Assembly: GCA_011391215.1 (NCBI GenBank)
Contig: JAABQX010000037.1
Coordinates: forward strand, 1 to 62,832
Direction: 5' to 3'
Length of the DNA stretch: 62,832 nucleotides
From: Rhodocyclaceae bacterium
GTDB lineage: Bacteria; Pseudomonadota; Gammaproteobacteria; Burkholderiales; Rhodocyclaceae
This document shows positions 38,172-46,109 of this stretch, piece after piece; the stretch's first letter is position 1, and each line of letters opens with the position of its first letter. The notes under the pieces were generated by a model that searched no databases, was not told where the DNA came from, and worked only from the letters and a program-made list of their open reading frames with translations. The translations under genes were made by a program, and so were the position numbers.

Positions 38172-40379
38172 ATGAGGCTCAAGCAAAAAATCTGGTTGTG
38201 GCTGGGTCTGCTGGTCTGCGTGATACTTATCGCTGACCTGGGTTTCAGCTATGGCAAGCTCCGGGCCGAGTTGCATGCCGAAACGGAGTACGACGCGCGT
38301 ACCGTGTATGGCTTCATGATGGCGACGCGGCGCGTCTACCAGCAGCAGTTCATCGATAGCGGTCTGCCGGTTAACAGCAAGACCATCGGCTTCCTGCCGG
38401 CGCATTCGTTTTCGCGCATCGCCAAGGATTTTGCCAACTGGAACGACAACGGCGTGATCTTCAACAACGTCTCCGACGTGCCGCGCAACCCCGCTAATCA
38501 GGCGGATCGCGATGAGTTGGCGGCCATGGCATGGTTCCGCGCCAATCCCAAGACGGCCGAACGCATGGAGAGCATTGTCGACGCCAAAGGTACCGGCTAT
38601 ATGTTGTACACCGCGCCGATCTGGATCGAGCCGTTCTGCCTCAAATGCCACGGCGATGCTGCTGACGCCCCGCCCAGCATTCGCGAAAACTACAAGGCGG
38701 CCTATGGCTATCAGGTTGGCGACCTGCGCGGCGTGGTCAGTATCAAGATGCCGACGGAAAAGTTCGACAGGCGTTTCCGTGCCATCTGGGGCGCCCAGGT
38801 CGCCAAGAGTGTTGGCGGCTATCTCTTGCTGTTCATCGCCATCGGCCTGCTCCTGGATCGGCTGGTGACGAACCGCCTTGGCCGGCTGCAAGCGGCTGCC
38901 GAAAAAATTGCCGCCGGGGAGTACGCGACGCGCCTCGCGAAGACCAACGACGATGAAATCTGCCATCTTGCTAGTGCCTTTAACCGCATGGCCGAAGCGG
39001 TCCAGACGCAGCAAGCGGCACTCAAGGCAGAGCTTGCCGAAAAGCTACGCGCCGCGGCCGAGATCAACCGGCTCGCCTATTACGACGGCCTGACCAATCT
39101 GCCGAACCGTGCCCTGCTGATGGACCGGCTCGGGTTGGCGCTGGCCGTTTCACAACGCCAGGGGCATATCGATGCACTGATACTGTTGAACCTCGATCGC
39201 TTCAAGAATCTCAATGATGCGCATGGTCACGAATTGGGTGATCTGTTGCTGATCGCCGTCGGCGGCCGGCTGGCCGGCCTCTTGCGCGAAGGCGATACGC
39301 TGGCACGGCTGGCCGGTGACGATTTCGCCATTCTCATGCAGGACATCGGCAACCGGCGTGAGTTCGCCAGCCGCCGCGCCCTCGCCGTGGCCGAAAAAAT
39401 TCACACCAGCATGCGTCTGCCGTTCATTTTTGATGCGGACAAGGAAACCACCTTGACCGTGAGCCTCGGCGTTACCTTGAGCCCGGAAAGCGATAACGAT
39501 GCACCGCAGGAAGTGCTGCGCCGTGCCGATACCGCCCTCCATCGTGCCAAGAATGCCGGCGGTAACCAGACGGCATTCTTTGAAAACGACATGGGTGTGG
39601 CGGCGCGCCAGCGCTTTACCGTCGAACGTGAGCTGCGCCGCGCCATTCCTGCGGGCGATTTGCGTCTCTACCTGCAACCCCAGGTCGATGCCGGCGGCCA
39701 GCTGGTCGGCGCCGAAGCCCTGGTGCGCTGGCAGCATGCGGAGCGCGGACTTCTGCCGCCGGGCGTCTTTATCGGCGTGGCGGAGGAATCCGACCTGATC
39801 GTCGACCTGGGCGCCTGGGTGCTTTCTGAAACGTGCGTGCTGATGGCACGTGAGACCATGGCCGGCAATCCGCTGCGCTTGTCTGTGAATATTTCCCCGC
39901 GCCAGTTTCGCCAGCCGGGCTTTGTCGCCTGGGTCAAGGATCTGCTGGATGCCACCGGGGCCGATCCGACGCACCTTACCCTCGAAGTCACTGAAGGCCT
40001 GGTGATCGACAGCATCGATGCCGTGGTCGCCAAGATGAACGAACTGACTGTGCTGGGCATTCACTTCTCGGTGGATGACTTTGGTACCGGCTACTCCTCG
40101 CTCGCCTACCTCAAGCGCATGCCGATCCACGAACTCAAGATCGACAAGAGCTTCGTGCAAGACGCCCCGGTCGATCCAAACGACGCGGCGCTGGTCGAGA
40201 CCATTCTCTCGGTTGCCCGCCACATGCATCTGCAGGTCGTGGCGGAAGGCGTCGAAACGCTCGCCCAGGCGGAGTTTCTCAATACGCGGGCCGGGTCATT
40301 GGGCATCATCCACCAGGGCTATCTTTACGGCAAACCCGGCCCGGCAGAGGACTGGATTGCGCGCTGGCGTGGCCTGTAA
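38172..40379 (+). CDS. Heme-binding (DUF3365/Tll0287-like) sensor with HAMP, degenerate GGDEF and EAL domains
   Basis: 735 residues. One N-terminal membrane helix, a periplasmic DUF3365-like domain with a c-type heme motif CLKCHGDA (about residue 156), a second membrane helix (YLLLFIAIGLLLDRLV), HAMP, then GGDEF and EAL. The cyclase signature is AGDDF (about 380) rather than GGDEF, so diguanylate cyclase activity is doubtful. The phosphodiesterase domain keeps GAEALVRWQ, NISPRQF, DDFGTGYSSLAYL and ETILSVARHM-type motifs. It probably lowers c-di-GMP in response to a heme ligand or redox state. It starts next to an FNR/Dnr box. Confidence 0.88.
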   Translation: MRLKQKIWLWLGLLVCVILIADLGFSYGKLRAELHAETEYDARTVYGFMMATRRVYQQQFIDSGLPVNSKTIGFLPAHSFSRIAKDFANWNDNGVIFNNVSDVPRNPANQADRDELAAMAWFRANPKTAERMESIVDAKGTGYMLYTAPIWIEPFCLKCHGDAADAPPSIRENYKAAYGYQVGDLRGVVSIKMPTEKFDRRFRAIWGAQVAKSVGGYLLLFIAIGLLLDRLVTNRLGRLQAAAEKIAAGEYATRLAKTNDDEICHLASAFNRMAEAVQTQQAALKAELAEKLRAAAEINRLAYYDGLTNLPNRALLMDRLGLALAVSQRQGHIDALILLNLDRFKNLNDAHGHELGDLLLIAVGGRLAGLLREGDTLARLAGDDFAILMQDIGNRREFASRRALAVAEKIHTSMRLPFIFDADKETTLTVSLGVTLSPESDNDAPQEVLRRADTALHRAKNAGGNQTAFFENDMGVAARQRFTVERELRRAIPAGDLRLYLQPQVDAGGQLVGAEALVRWQHAERGLLPPGVFIGVAEESDLIVDLGAWVLSETCVLMARETMAGNPLRLSVNISPRQFRQPGFVAWVKDLLDATGADPTHLTLEVTEGLVIDSIDAVVAKMNELTVLGIHFSVDDFGTGYSSLAYLKRMPIHELKIDKSFVQDAPVDPNDAALVETILSVARHMHLQVVAEGVETLAQAEFLNTRAGSLGIIHQGYLYGKPGPAEDWIARWRGL

Positions 40380-40428
40380 ACTCCGGCACGATGGTTTACC
40401 TGTTTCTGCCCCTTCCCTGTTGTAATAC

Positions 40429-40442
40429 CTGACGAATATCAA
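40429..40442 (+). promoter_or_regulatory. Possible FNR/Dnr box before the diheme cytochrome/Sco operon
   Basis: CTGAC-GAAT-ATCAA: perfect right half and two changes in the left half. About 80 bp before the ATG at 40515. Confidence 0.5.
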
Positions 40443-40514
40443 GGTGTATAAAACGCTCGGCTGGAACAATCCGGTACCATTCGGCGCCATTGCATTCTCA
40501 ACTTTCCTGCCCAC

Positions 40515-41246
40515 ATGTCCATTCCACCTCTATTCGTTGCGCATCTGTTTGCCGCCGTGTCCTTGCTGACGGCGCTTGTTGCCGGCGCAGCCGAACACAC
40601 GGCTCCGTCAGATAGTGCCGCCGACGTCTATGGCCCCTGCGCCGCCTGCCATGGTGATCTTGGTCAGGGTGGCAAGCGTGGCGAGTATCCACGCCTGGCC
40701 GGGCAGCGCCCCGCCTACATTGAGCAGCAACTCAGAAACTTCCGTTCGCGCGTAAGGCTCAACCTGCCGATGCTGCCCTACACGCAGGAACGCGAACTGT
40801 CGGATGCAGATATCAAGGCTGTCTCGGCTCATCTGGCAGGGATCACCTTGCAGACCCGCTTTCCCGACTTCAAGGAGTCCGACGACGCCCTGACTCGCCT
40901 GGAGGCGATGGAAAAGGTCATGATCATTCCTCGGTTGGAAGGCGACCTGGCTAACGGCAAGCTGCTCTACACGGAAAACTGCGCCTACTGCCATGGCCAA
41001 ACCGCCAGGGGCAGCAGCCGTTTTCCGATGCTGGTCGGCCAATACACCCAATACTTGCTGCGTCAGATTGACCTCTATCTGAAAGGGGTGCGTCCCCACG
41101 ACGCCGATGACGATGACGATGACGGCGACGGTAAGCTCACGGCTTCCCGTAAAGCCAACAATGTCGGTGTTCTTGGCCGGTTGGCGGAGAAAGATATCAA
41201 CGACATCTTCGCTTACATTACCCACCTGCAGGACGCCACACCATGA
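40515..41246 (+). CDS. Diheme c-type cytochrome (c4-like)
   Basis: 243 residues with a signal peptide. Two heme motifs, CAACHGD (about residue 39) and CAYCHGQ (about 157), are each followed by a c4-like domain with a P-R-L-A-G-Q phrase or its variant (FPMLVGQYTQYLLRQ). Near residue 195 is a run of Asp (DADDDDDDGDG), possibly a Ca2+-binding loop. It overlaps the Sco gene by four bases. Likely an electron carrier for a terminal reductase or for copper-site maturation. Confidence 0.87.
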   Translation: MSIPPLFVAHLFAAVSLLTALVAGAAEHTAPSDSAADVYGPCAACHGDLGQGGKRGEYPRLAGQRPAYIEQQLRNFRSRVRLNLPMLPYTQERELSDADIKAVSAHLAGITLQTRFPDFKESDDALTRLEAMEKVMIIPRLEGDLANGKLLYTENCAYCHGQTARGSSRFPMLVGQYTQYLLRQIDLYLKGVRPHDADDDDDDGDGKLTASRKANNVGVLGRLAEKDINDIFAYITHLQDATP

Positions 41247-42142
41247 AACCATTTCTTTCGGACTGCTGCATGATCGTCTCGTTGCTGGCATTGTTACTGT
41301 TTGTCGGCAATGCCCGCGCCGACAGTCATGCCGACACACTGGCCGCAACCGTGCAAGCCCTCGGTCGTCTCAATGGCCAGGCATTGTCTTGTGGCCACAA
41401 GGAAGTCGCCGCCCGGATCAAGGAGGTCATGATCACCCGCGTGCCGAAAAGCCGCGAACTCGGCGAAACATTCGAACGCGCGACGACCGACAGTTTTCTG
41501 GGCCAGGGGAAGGCGGCTTGTCCGGGTAACGCCCCCTTGCGGGTCGAGGTCGAAGTTCTGGCCATGAAATTTGCGCCCGCTGTATCCATCATGGCAGATG
41601 ACGCAACGCCCGATGTCGGCATCAACCCGCGTTACCTGCTGCAGACAACCAATGGCCGCAGCCTCATGGATGGAGATTTCCCCAAGCATTTTCAGCTGAT
41701 TACGTTCGGCTATACCTTCTGCCCGGATATCTGCCCCACCACCCTGCAGGAAATGAGCGAGGTGCTCAAACAACTCGGTGACGAAGCCGGCCGTATCCAG
41801 CCAATTTTCATCTCGGTCGATCCGGAGCGCGATACGCTGGACCAATTAGCGAGTTATGTCGCCTTCTTCGACAAGCGCATCCTGGGGGCTACCGGCAGCC
41901 CGGCATTGGTCAAGCGCGCCGCAGAAAACTTCAAGGTGCGCTACGAGAAGGTGAGCACACCCGGCGCAGACCCGCAAAATTATGCGGTCGACCACTCGGC
42001 GGGCATGTATCTGCTGACCCCGGGCGGACAATTCATCACCAAGTTCGCCTATGCCACACCCGTCACGGAGTTGGTTGAGCGCATCAGAGCCGAGATACGG
42101 CTGCGGCCACCTCCTGCGGATAACGCCAGCGCGGTGCGCTGA
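41243..42142 (+). CDS. SCO1/SenC-family protein with an added N-terminal domain
   Basis: 299 residues. The C-terminal 170 residues are a thioredoxin-like SCO domain with the copper-binding FGYTFCPDICPTTLQEM, FISVDPERDT and the His in AVDHSAGMYLL. SCO proteins deliver copper to heme-copper or other copper enzymes. A signal peptide is followed by about 100 residues not found in normal SCO proteins, with two Cys (LSCGHKE, KAACPGN). That segment resembles a small helical periplasmic domain. It lies between the diheme cytochrome and the HTH-PAS gene. Confidence 0.87.
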   Translation: MKPFLSDCCMIVSLLALLLFVGNARADSHADTLAATVQALGRLNGQALSCGHKEVAARIKEVMITRVPKSRELGETFERATTDSFLGQGKAACPGNAPLRVEVEVLAMKFAPAVSIMADDATPDVGINPRYLLQTTNGRSLMDGDFPKHFQLITFGYTFCPDICPTTLQEMSEVLKQLGDEAGRIQPIFISVDPERDTLDQLASYVAFFDKRILGATGSPALVKRAAENFKVRYEKVSTPGADPQNYAVDHSAGMYLLTPGGQFITKFAYATPVTELVERIRAEIRLRPPPADNASAVR

Positions 42143-42176
42143 GCCTGCTGCCGACCCCAGGCATTTTTGGCATCCG

Positions 42177-43151
42177 ATGCGCAAGACAAGATTAATCAAG
42201 GGTGAAGCGGTCGAGCGCATGCGCTCCAGCACGACCCCTTTGCTTGATCTGGCGCGCGAATTCGGTGTATCGACGAATACGCTGCGCACCTGGCTGAGGC
42301 AGAGCCAGATACGGTCGCAGGCTCAGGAAGATGCGCGGCGCGTGGCAACCACTTTGTCGCAGGAAGACTATGCGGTTTCCAGTCAGCGCGAGCGACTGTT
42401 GATCCACGCACTCGAATACAGCCCGGCCACCATCATCATTACCGACGACGAAGGCAAGGTCGTCTATGCCAACCCCAAGTTTGTTGAAACCACGGGTTAT
42501 GCCATCGAAGAGGTGATCGGCCAGACACCGCGCATTCTCAAATCCGGCGCAACGACACCGAACGAGTACCGGGATCTCTGGAAAACGATCCTGAGCGGCA
42601 AGGAATGGCGTGGCACGTTTCATAACCGGCGCAAGGATGGCCGCCTGTATTGGGAACGGGCATCGATCTCGCCGGTGCTCGACGCGGAGGGAAAGATCGC
42701 CCACTTCATGGCGGTCAAGGAAGACATTACCGAGTTCATGGAAAGCGAACAGGCCGGGCGCCGAACAGCGGCGACTTGTAGTGCGATCCTCGCTGCATTG
42801 CCCTGTGCGGTACTGCTCCTGGATGCGCAAATGAGCATTCTGTATGCCAATGGCGCTGCCGAAAACCTGCTGGGCGCCACACTCCCTGCCGGCACCCGAT
42901 TCGACGGACTCAATTTGCAGTGGATCGACAGTGCGGGCTGGGCCTTGACGGGGGCCGATCATCCCCTGGTCAAGTTGTTGGCCGGCGGGACAAATCGCGC
43001 AGCCGAGCCGATCTGCCTGGGTGTCATTCCACCAACCCGTGGGGTCTGTTGGGTCAAGATCGCATTGCAGCCCCTGGCCCTGCCCGATGCGCGCGAGAAG
43101 GCCTTGCTGCTGACCATCAGCGAGGATTGCCAGCGCACGCCGCAAACATAG
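42177..43151 (+). CDS. Regulator with N-terminal transposase-type HTH and two PAS domains
   Basis: 324 residues. Residues 1 to about 45 form a helix-turn-helix of the IS3-OrfA/Mor type (PLLDLAREFGVSTNTLRTWLRQ). A PAS domain follows (IIITDDEGKVVYANPKFVE, TGYAIEEVIGQTPRILKSG, FHNRRKDGRLYWERASISPV and a PAC segment), then a second, weaker PAS (AVLLLDAQMSILYANGAAENLL). There is no kinase, GGDEF or other output, so the HTH is probably the output. It follows the Sco gene by 34 bp and precedes the nirJ promoter. Confidence 0.8.
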   Translation: MRKTRLIKGEAVERMRSSTTPLLDLAREFGVSTNTLRTWLRQSQIRSQAQEDARRVATTLSQEDYAVSSQRERLLIHALEYSPATIIITDDEGKVVYANPKFVETTGYAIEEVIGQTPRILKSGATTPNEYRDLWKTILSGKEWRGTFHNRRKDGRLYWERASISPVLDAEGKIAHFMAVKEDITEFMESEQAGRRTAATCSAILAALPCAVLLLDAQMSILYANGAAENLLGATLPAGTRFDGLNLQWIDSAGWALTGADHPLVKLLAGGTNRAAEPICLGVIPPTRGVCWVKIALQPLALPDAREKALLLTISEDCQRTPQT

Positions 43152-43161
43152 TTTCCCCCTA

Positions 43162-43175
43162 TTGACCGGTATCAA
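43162..43175 (+). promoter_or_regulatory. FNR/Dnr box before nirJ
   Basis: TTGAC-CGGT-ATCAA, one change from consensus. Its centre is about 42 bp before the nirJ ATG, the class II activator spacing if the transcript starts near the gene. Confidence 0.75.
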
Positions 43176-43210
43176 CGCCGCCGGGCTGGGGTTTGTGTTC
43201 CAATATTCCC

Positions 43211-44347
43211 ATGTTTCGCATCTCTCAATACATGCAGGAAATTGCTGCGCCAACCCCGCTTGGCCCGGTGCGCAAGCCCTCTGGTCCGGTGGTGATCTGG
43301 AACCTGATCCGCCGCTGCAATCTGACCTGCAAGCACTGCTATTCGATCTCGGCCGATAAGGATTTTGCCGGCGAGTTGTCGACCGGGGAAGTCTTCCGCA
43401 CCATGGACGACCTCAAGGCCTTCAAGGTGCCGGCGCTGATCCTCTCCGGTGGCGAACCGCTGCTCCGGCCAGATTTCTTCGACATCGCGGCGCGCAGCAA
43501 GGCGCTCGGCTTCTACACCGCGCTCTCCTCGAACGGCACGCTGATCGATGAACCGATGTGCCGCCGTATCGCCAACGCCGACTTTCACTACGTCGGCGTC
43601 AGCCTCGATGGCCTGGGCGCAACGCACGACAAGTTCCGCCGCATGGACGGTGCCTTCGACTTGTCACTCGCCGGCATCCGCCTCTGCCGCGACGCCGGCA
43701 TGAAGGTTGGCGTGCGCTTCACGCTGACGCAGGACAATTTCGCCGATCTGCCGGGATTGCTGCAACTCGTCGAGGACGAGGGCGTCGACCGCTTCTATTT
43801 CTCGCATCTCAACTACGCGGGGCGCGGCAACAAGAACCGCAAGGACGACGCCCAGCATCAAATGACGCGAGCGGCGATGGATCTGCTGTTCGACACTTGC
43901 TGGCGCTATCAGGAAAAAGGCTTGCAGAAGGAATTCACCACCGGCAACAACGACGCCGATGGCGTTTATCTGCTGCATTGGGTGCGCGCGAAATTTCCAG
44001 AAAAAGCAGCTCATATCGAAGCCAAGTTGCGCCAGTGGGGTGGCAATGCCTCGGGCGTGAACGTGGCGAACATCGACAACCTCGGCAATGTGCATCCCGA
44101 CACGATGTGGTGGCACCACACGCTCGGCAACGTGCGCGAGCGGCCGTTCTCGGCGATCTGGCCGGATGTGTCCGATCAGCTCATGGCCGGGTTGAAGCAA
44201 AGTCCCCGCCCAGTCAAGGGGCGCTGCGCAAGCTGTGCCTATCTGCAAATCTGCAACGGCAACACGCGCGTACGCGCGCAGCAACTGACGGGCGATGCCT
44301 GGGCGGAAGACCCCGGCTGCTACCTGACCGAAGAGGAAATATCGTGA
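43211..44347 (+). CDS. nirJ: Heme d1 biosynthesis radical SAM protein NirJ
   Basis: 378 residues. The radical SAM motif CNLTCKHCYS is near residue 36, and the C-terminal SPASM-like Cys set is in CASCAYLQIC with a final PGCYL. NirJ replaces two propionate side chains of didecarboxysiroheme by oxo groups on the way to heme d1. ATG at 43211 begins FRISQYMQEI, as in the family. It overlaps nirN by four bases (GTGA). FNR/Dnr box upstream. Confidence 0.95.
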   Translation: MFRISQYMQEIAAPTPLGPVRKPSGPVVIWNLIRRCNLTCKHCYSISADKDFAGELSTGEVFRTMDDLKAFKVPALILSGGEPLLRPDFFDIAARSKALGFYTALSSNGTLIDEPMCRRIANADFHYVGVSLDGLGATHDKFRRMDGAFDLSLAGIRLCRDAGMKVGVRFTLTQDNFADLPGLLQLVEDEGVDRFYFSHLNYAGRGNKNRKDDAQHQMTRAAMDLLFDTCWRYQEKGLQKEFTTGNNDADGVYLLHWVRAKFPEKAAHIEAKLRQWGGNASGVNVANIDNLGNVHPDTMWWHHTLGNVRERPFSAIWPDVSDQLMAGLKQSPRPVKGRCASCAYLQICNGNTRVRAQQLTGDAWAEDPGCYLTEEEIS

Positions 44348-45963
44348 AACCAGAAAATAGGGGACAGACCCCAATTTTGAGATTCATAAAATCGGGGTCT
44401 GTCCCCTATTTTTTCTATTTTTTCCTGGCCCCGCTCGCCGTCCTGCCAGCGCCGACTTTTGCTGCCGAGCCTACACAACTCTTTCAGGAACACTGCGCCG
44501 TTTGCCACGGCCCCGATCGCCTCGGCCTCACCGGCCCGGCACTGTTGCCCGAGAGTCTCGCGCGCCTGCGCAAGCCCGAGGCGATCAAGACGGTGAAGGA
44601 AGGCCGCGCGGCGACGCAGATGCTGCCCTTTGCCGACAAGCTGACCGAGGCCGACATCAAGGCGCTGGTCGACTGGTTCTACACGCCGGTGACGCCGCGC
44701 CCGGCATGGACGGAAACGCAAATGAAGGAGTCGCGCATCGTTCATCACACGGGGCTGCCCGATCAACCCGCCGACGCCTTTAAGGGTGTGGACATGATGA
44801 ACCTGTTCATCGTCGTCGAAACCGGCGACCACCACATCACCGTGCTCGACGGCGACAAGCTGGAACCCATCGCCCGCGTCCCGACGCGTTATGCGCTGCA
44901 TGGCGGGCCAAAGTTCACGCCGGATGGCCGCTATGTTTTCCTTGCTTCGCGCGACGGCTGGGTGAGCAAGTTCGACCTGTGGAACCTGAAGATTGTCAGC
45001 GAGATCCGCGCCGGCATCAATACGCGCAACGTCGCCGTCTCGGGTGACGGCAAATACGTCGCCGTGGCCAACTACCTGCCGCACAGCATCGTGCTGCTGG
45101 ATGCCGATCTGAATGTGCTCAAACTGCATGAGGTGAAAGACAAGAACGGCAAGGAAAGCTCGCGCGTTTCCGCCATCTATGACGCCGCACCGCGCAAGAG
45201 TTTTGTCGCTGCACTGAAGGACGTGCCGGAAGTCTGGGAGATCAGCTACAACCCGAAGACCGAGGATATTCCGAACGGCATGATCCACGACTTCAAGTAC
45301 CAGGAAGGCGCCTTCATCCCCGGCTTCCTCAATCCGCGCCGCACCTTCCTTGCCGAACCGCTCGAAGACTTTTTCTTCACGCAGGATTACAGCGAAGTGA
45401 TGGGCGCCAGTCGTGAGGCCGGCAAGGGTCAGGTCGTCAATCTCGATGTCCGCAAGAAGATCGCTGACCTGCAGATGCCCGGCATGCCGCACCTCGGTTC
45501 GGGCATCACCTGGGATTGGAACGGCAAGCGCGTGATGGCCTCGCCCAACCTCAAGGCCGGCCTGGTTTCGGTGATCGAAATGAAAGACTGGCAGACCATC
45601 AAGAGCATTCCCACGCGCGGTCCCGGCTTCTTCATGCGCTCGCACGAGGCGACCCCCTATGCCTGGACCGACTCGATGATGGATAAAGAGGGCAAGAACA
45701 CTCTGCAAGTCATCGACAAGCGCACGCTGGAAACGGTTGCCGAAATCCAGACCGACCCTGGCAAGACCCTTGCCCACATCGAATTTGACCGTTACGGCAA
45801 ATACGCGCTGGCCAGCCTGTGGGAACGCAAGGTCGATGGCGGTGCGCTGATTGTCTACGACGCGAGTACCTTCAAGGAAATCAAGCGCATCCCCATGGAC
45901 AAGCCGGTAGGCAAGTACAATCTGCACAACAAGATCACCAAATCCGAGGGCACCAGCCATTAA
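44344..45963 (+). CDS. nirN: Heme d1 biosynthesis protein NirN, with rebuilt signal peptide
   Basis: 539 residues. A c-type heme domain (CAVCHGPDRLGLTGPALLP) is followed by an eight-bladed cytochrome d1-like propeller with HGGPKFTPDGRYVF, SHEATPYAWTDS and LAHIEFDRYGKYALAS. NirN oxidises dihydro-heme d1 to heme d1 in the periplasm. The start is GTG 44344, coupled to nirJ. Codons 4 to 25 derive from a REP-like hairpin (44354 to 44412) and the end of the signal peptide, LAVLPAPTFAA, from the 24-bp repeat (44437 to 44460). No alternative start exists between these elements and the mature protein, so the export signal seems to be made from repeats. Confidence 0.9.
   Translation: MKPENRGQTPILRFIKSGSVPYFFYFFLAPLAVLPAPTFAAEPTQLFQEHCAVCHGPDRLGLTGPALLPESLARLRKPEAIKTVKEGRAATQMLPFADKLTEADIKALVDWFYTPVTPRPAWTETQMKESRIVHHTGLPDQPADAFKGVDMMNLFIVVETGDHHITVLDGDKLEPIARVPTRYALHGGPKFTPDGRYVFLASRDGWVSKFDLWNLKIVSEIRAGINTRNVAVSGDGKYVAVANYLPHSIVLLDADLNVLKLHEVKDKNGKESSRVSAIYDAAPRKSFVAALKDVPEVWEISYNPKTEDIPNGMIHDFKYQEGAFIPGFLNPRRTFLAEPLEDFFFTQDYSEVMGASREAGKGQVVNLDVRKKIADLQMPGMPHLGSGITWDWNGKRVMASPNLKAGLVSVIEMKDWQTIKSIPTRGPGFFMRSHEATPYAWTDSMMDKEGKNTLQVIDKRTLETVAEIQTDPGKTLAHIEFDRYGKYALASLWERKVDGGALIVYDASTFKEIKRIPMDKPVGKYNLHNKITKSEGTSH
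44354..44412. repeat. REP-like hairpin inside the nirN start
   Basis: A 19-bp perfect inverted repeat (44354 to 44372 with 44394 to 44412) around AGGGGACAGACCCC and its complement, extended inward by AATTTT/AAAAT with one mismatch. GGGGACAGACCCC-type palindromes are well known as REP-like elements in proteobacterial genomes. Here it lies within the coding frame and contributes ENRGQTPI and KSGSVPYF to the N-terminus. Confidence 0.9.
44437..44460 (-). repeat. 24-bp dispersed repeat, copy 14 (inside nirN)
   Basis: One mismatch (T for C at position 8). In frame it encodes AVLPAPTF, the end of the hydrophobic core of the NirN signal peptide, next to the AAEP cleavage region. Confidence 0.94.
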
Positions 45964-46009
45964 ATGGCGAATGCCTGATGGCCCCGTTAACCATTATCTG
46001 ATGAGTGGC

Positions 46010-46023
46010 TTGACCGGCATCAA
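46010..46023 (+). promoter_or_regulatory. FNR/Dnr box before nirS
   Basis: TTGAC-CGGC-ATCAA, one change from consensus, centred about 93 bp before the nirS ATG. It gives nirS its own promoter in addition to any read-through from nirJ-nirN. Confidence 0.78.
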
Positions 46024-46109
46024 GGTCCGGCAGTTCATGAAACAGGAAACTTGCACGCCATAGGTGGTAGCACATTTTTTTCACATCACGTTTTCCCGGG
46101 AGGATTTAG

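Noticed and set aside
41098-41135. Asp-rich run in the diheme cytochrome as an RTX or EF-hand system
   Set aside because: A single acidic loop without repeated nonapeptides or EF-hand spacing; reported only as a feature of that protein.
42177-42320. IS3-type transposase OrfA
   Set aside because: The helix-turn-helix is fused in frame to PAS domains and there are no terminal inverted repeats or OrfB.
44320-45960. Very long minus-strand open frame opposite nirN, and similar ones opposite nirS (46533 to 47903), nrfD-like (22683 to 24005) and nnrS (20091 to 21386)
   Set aside because: They mirror high-GC genes with strong family matches on the other strand, have skewed composition and resemble no protein family.
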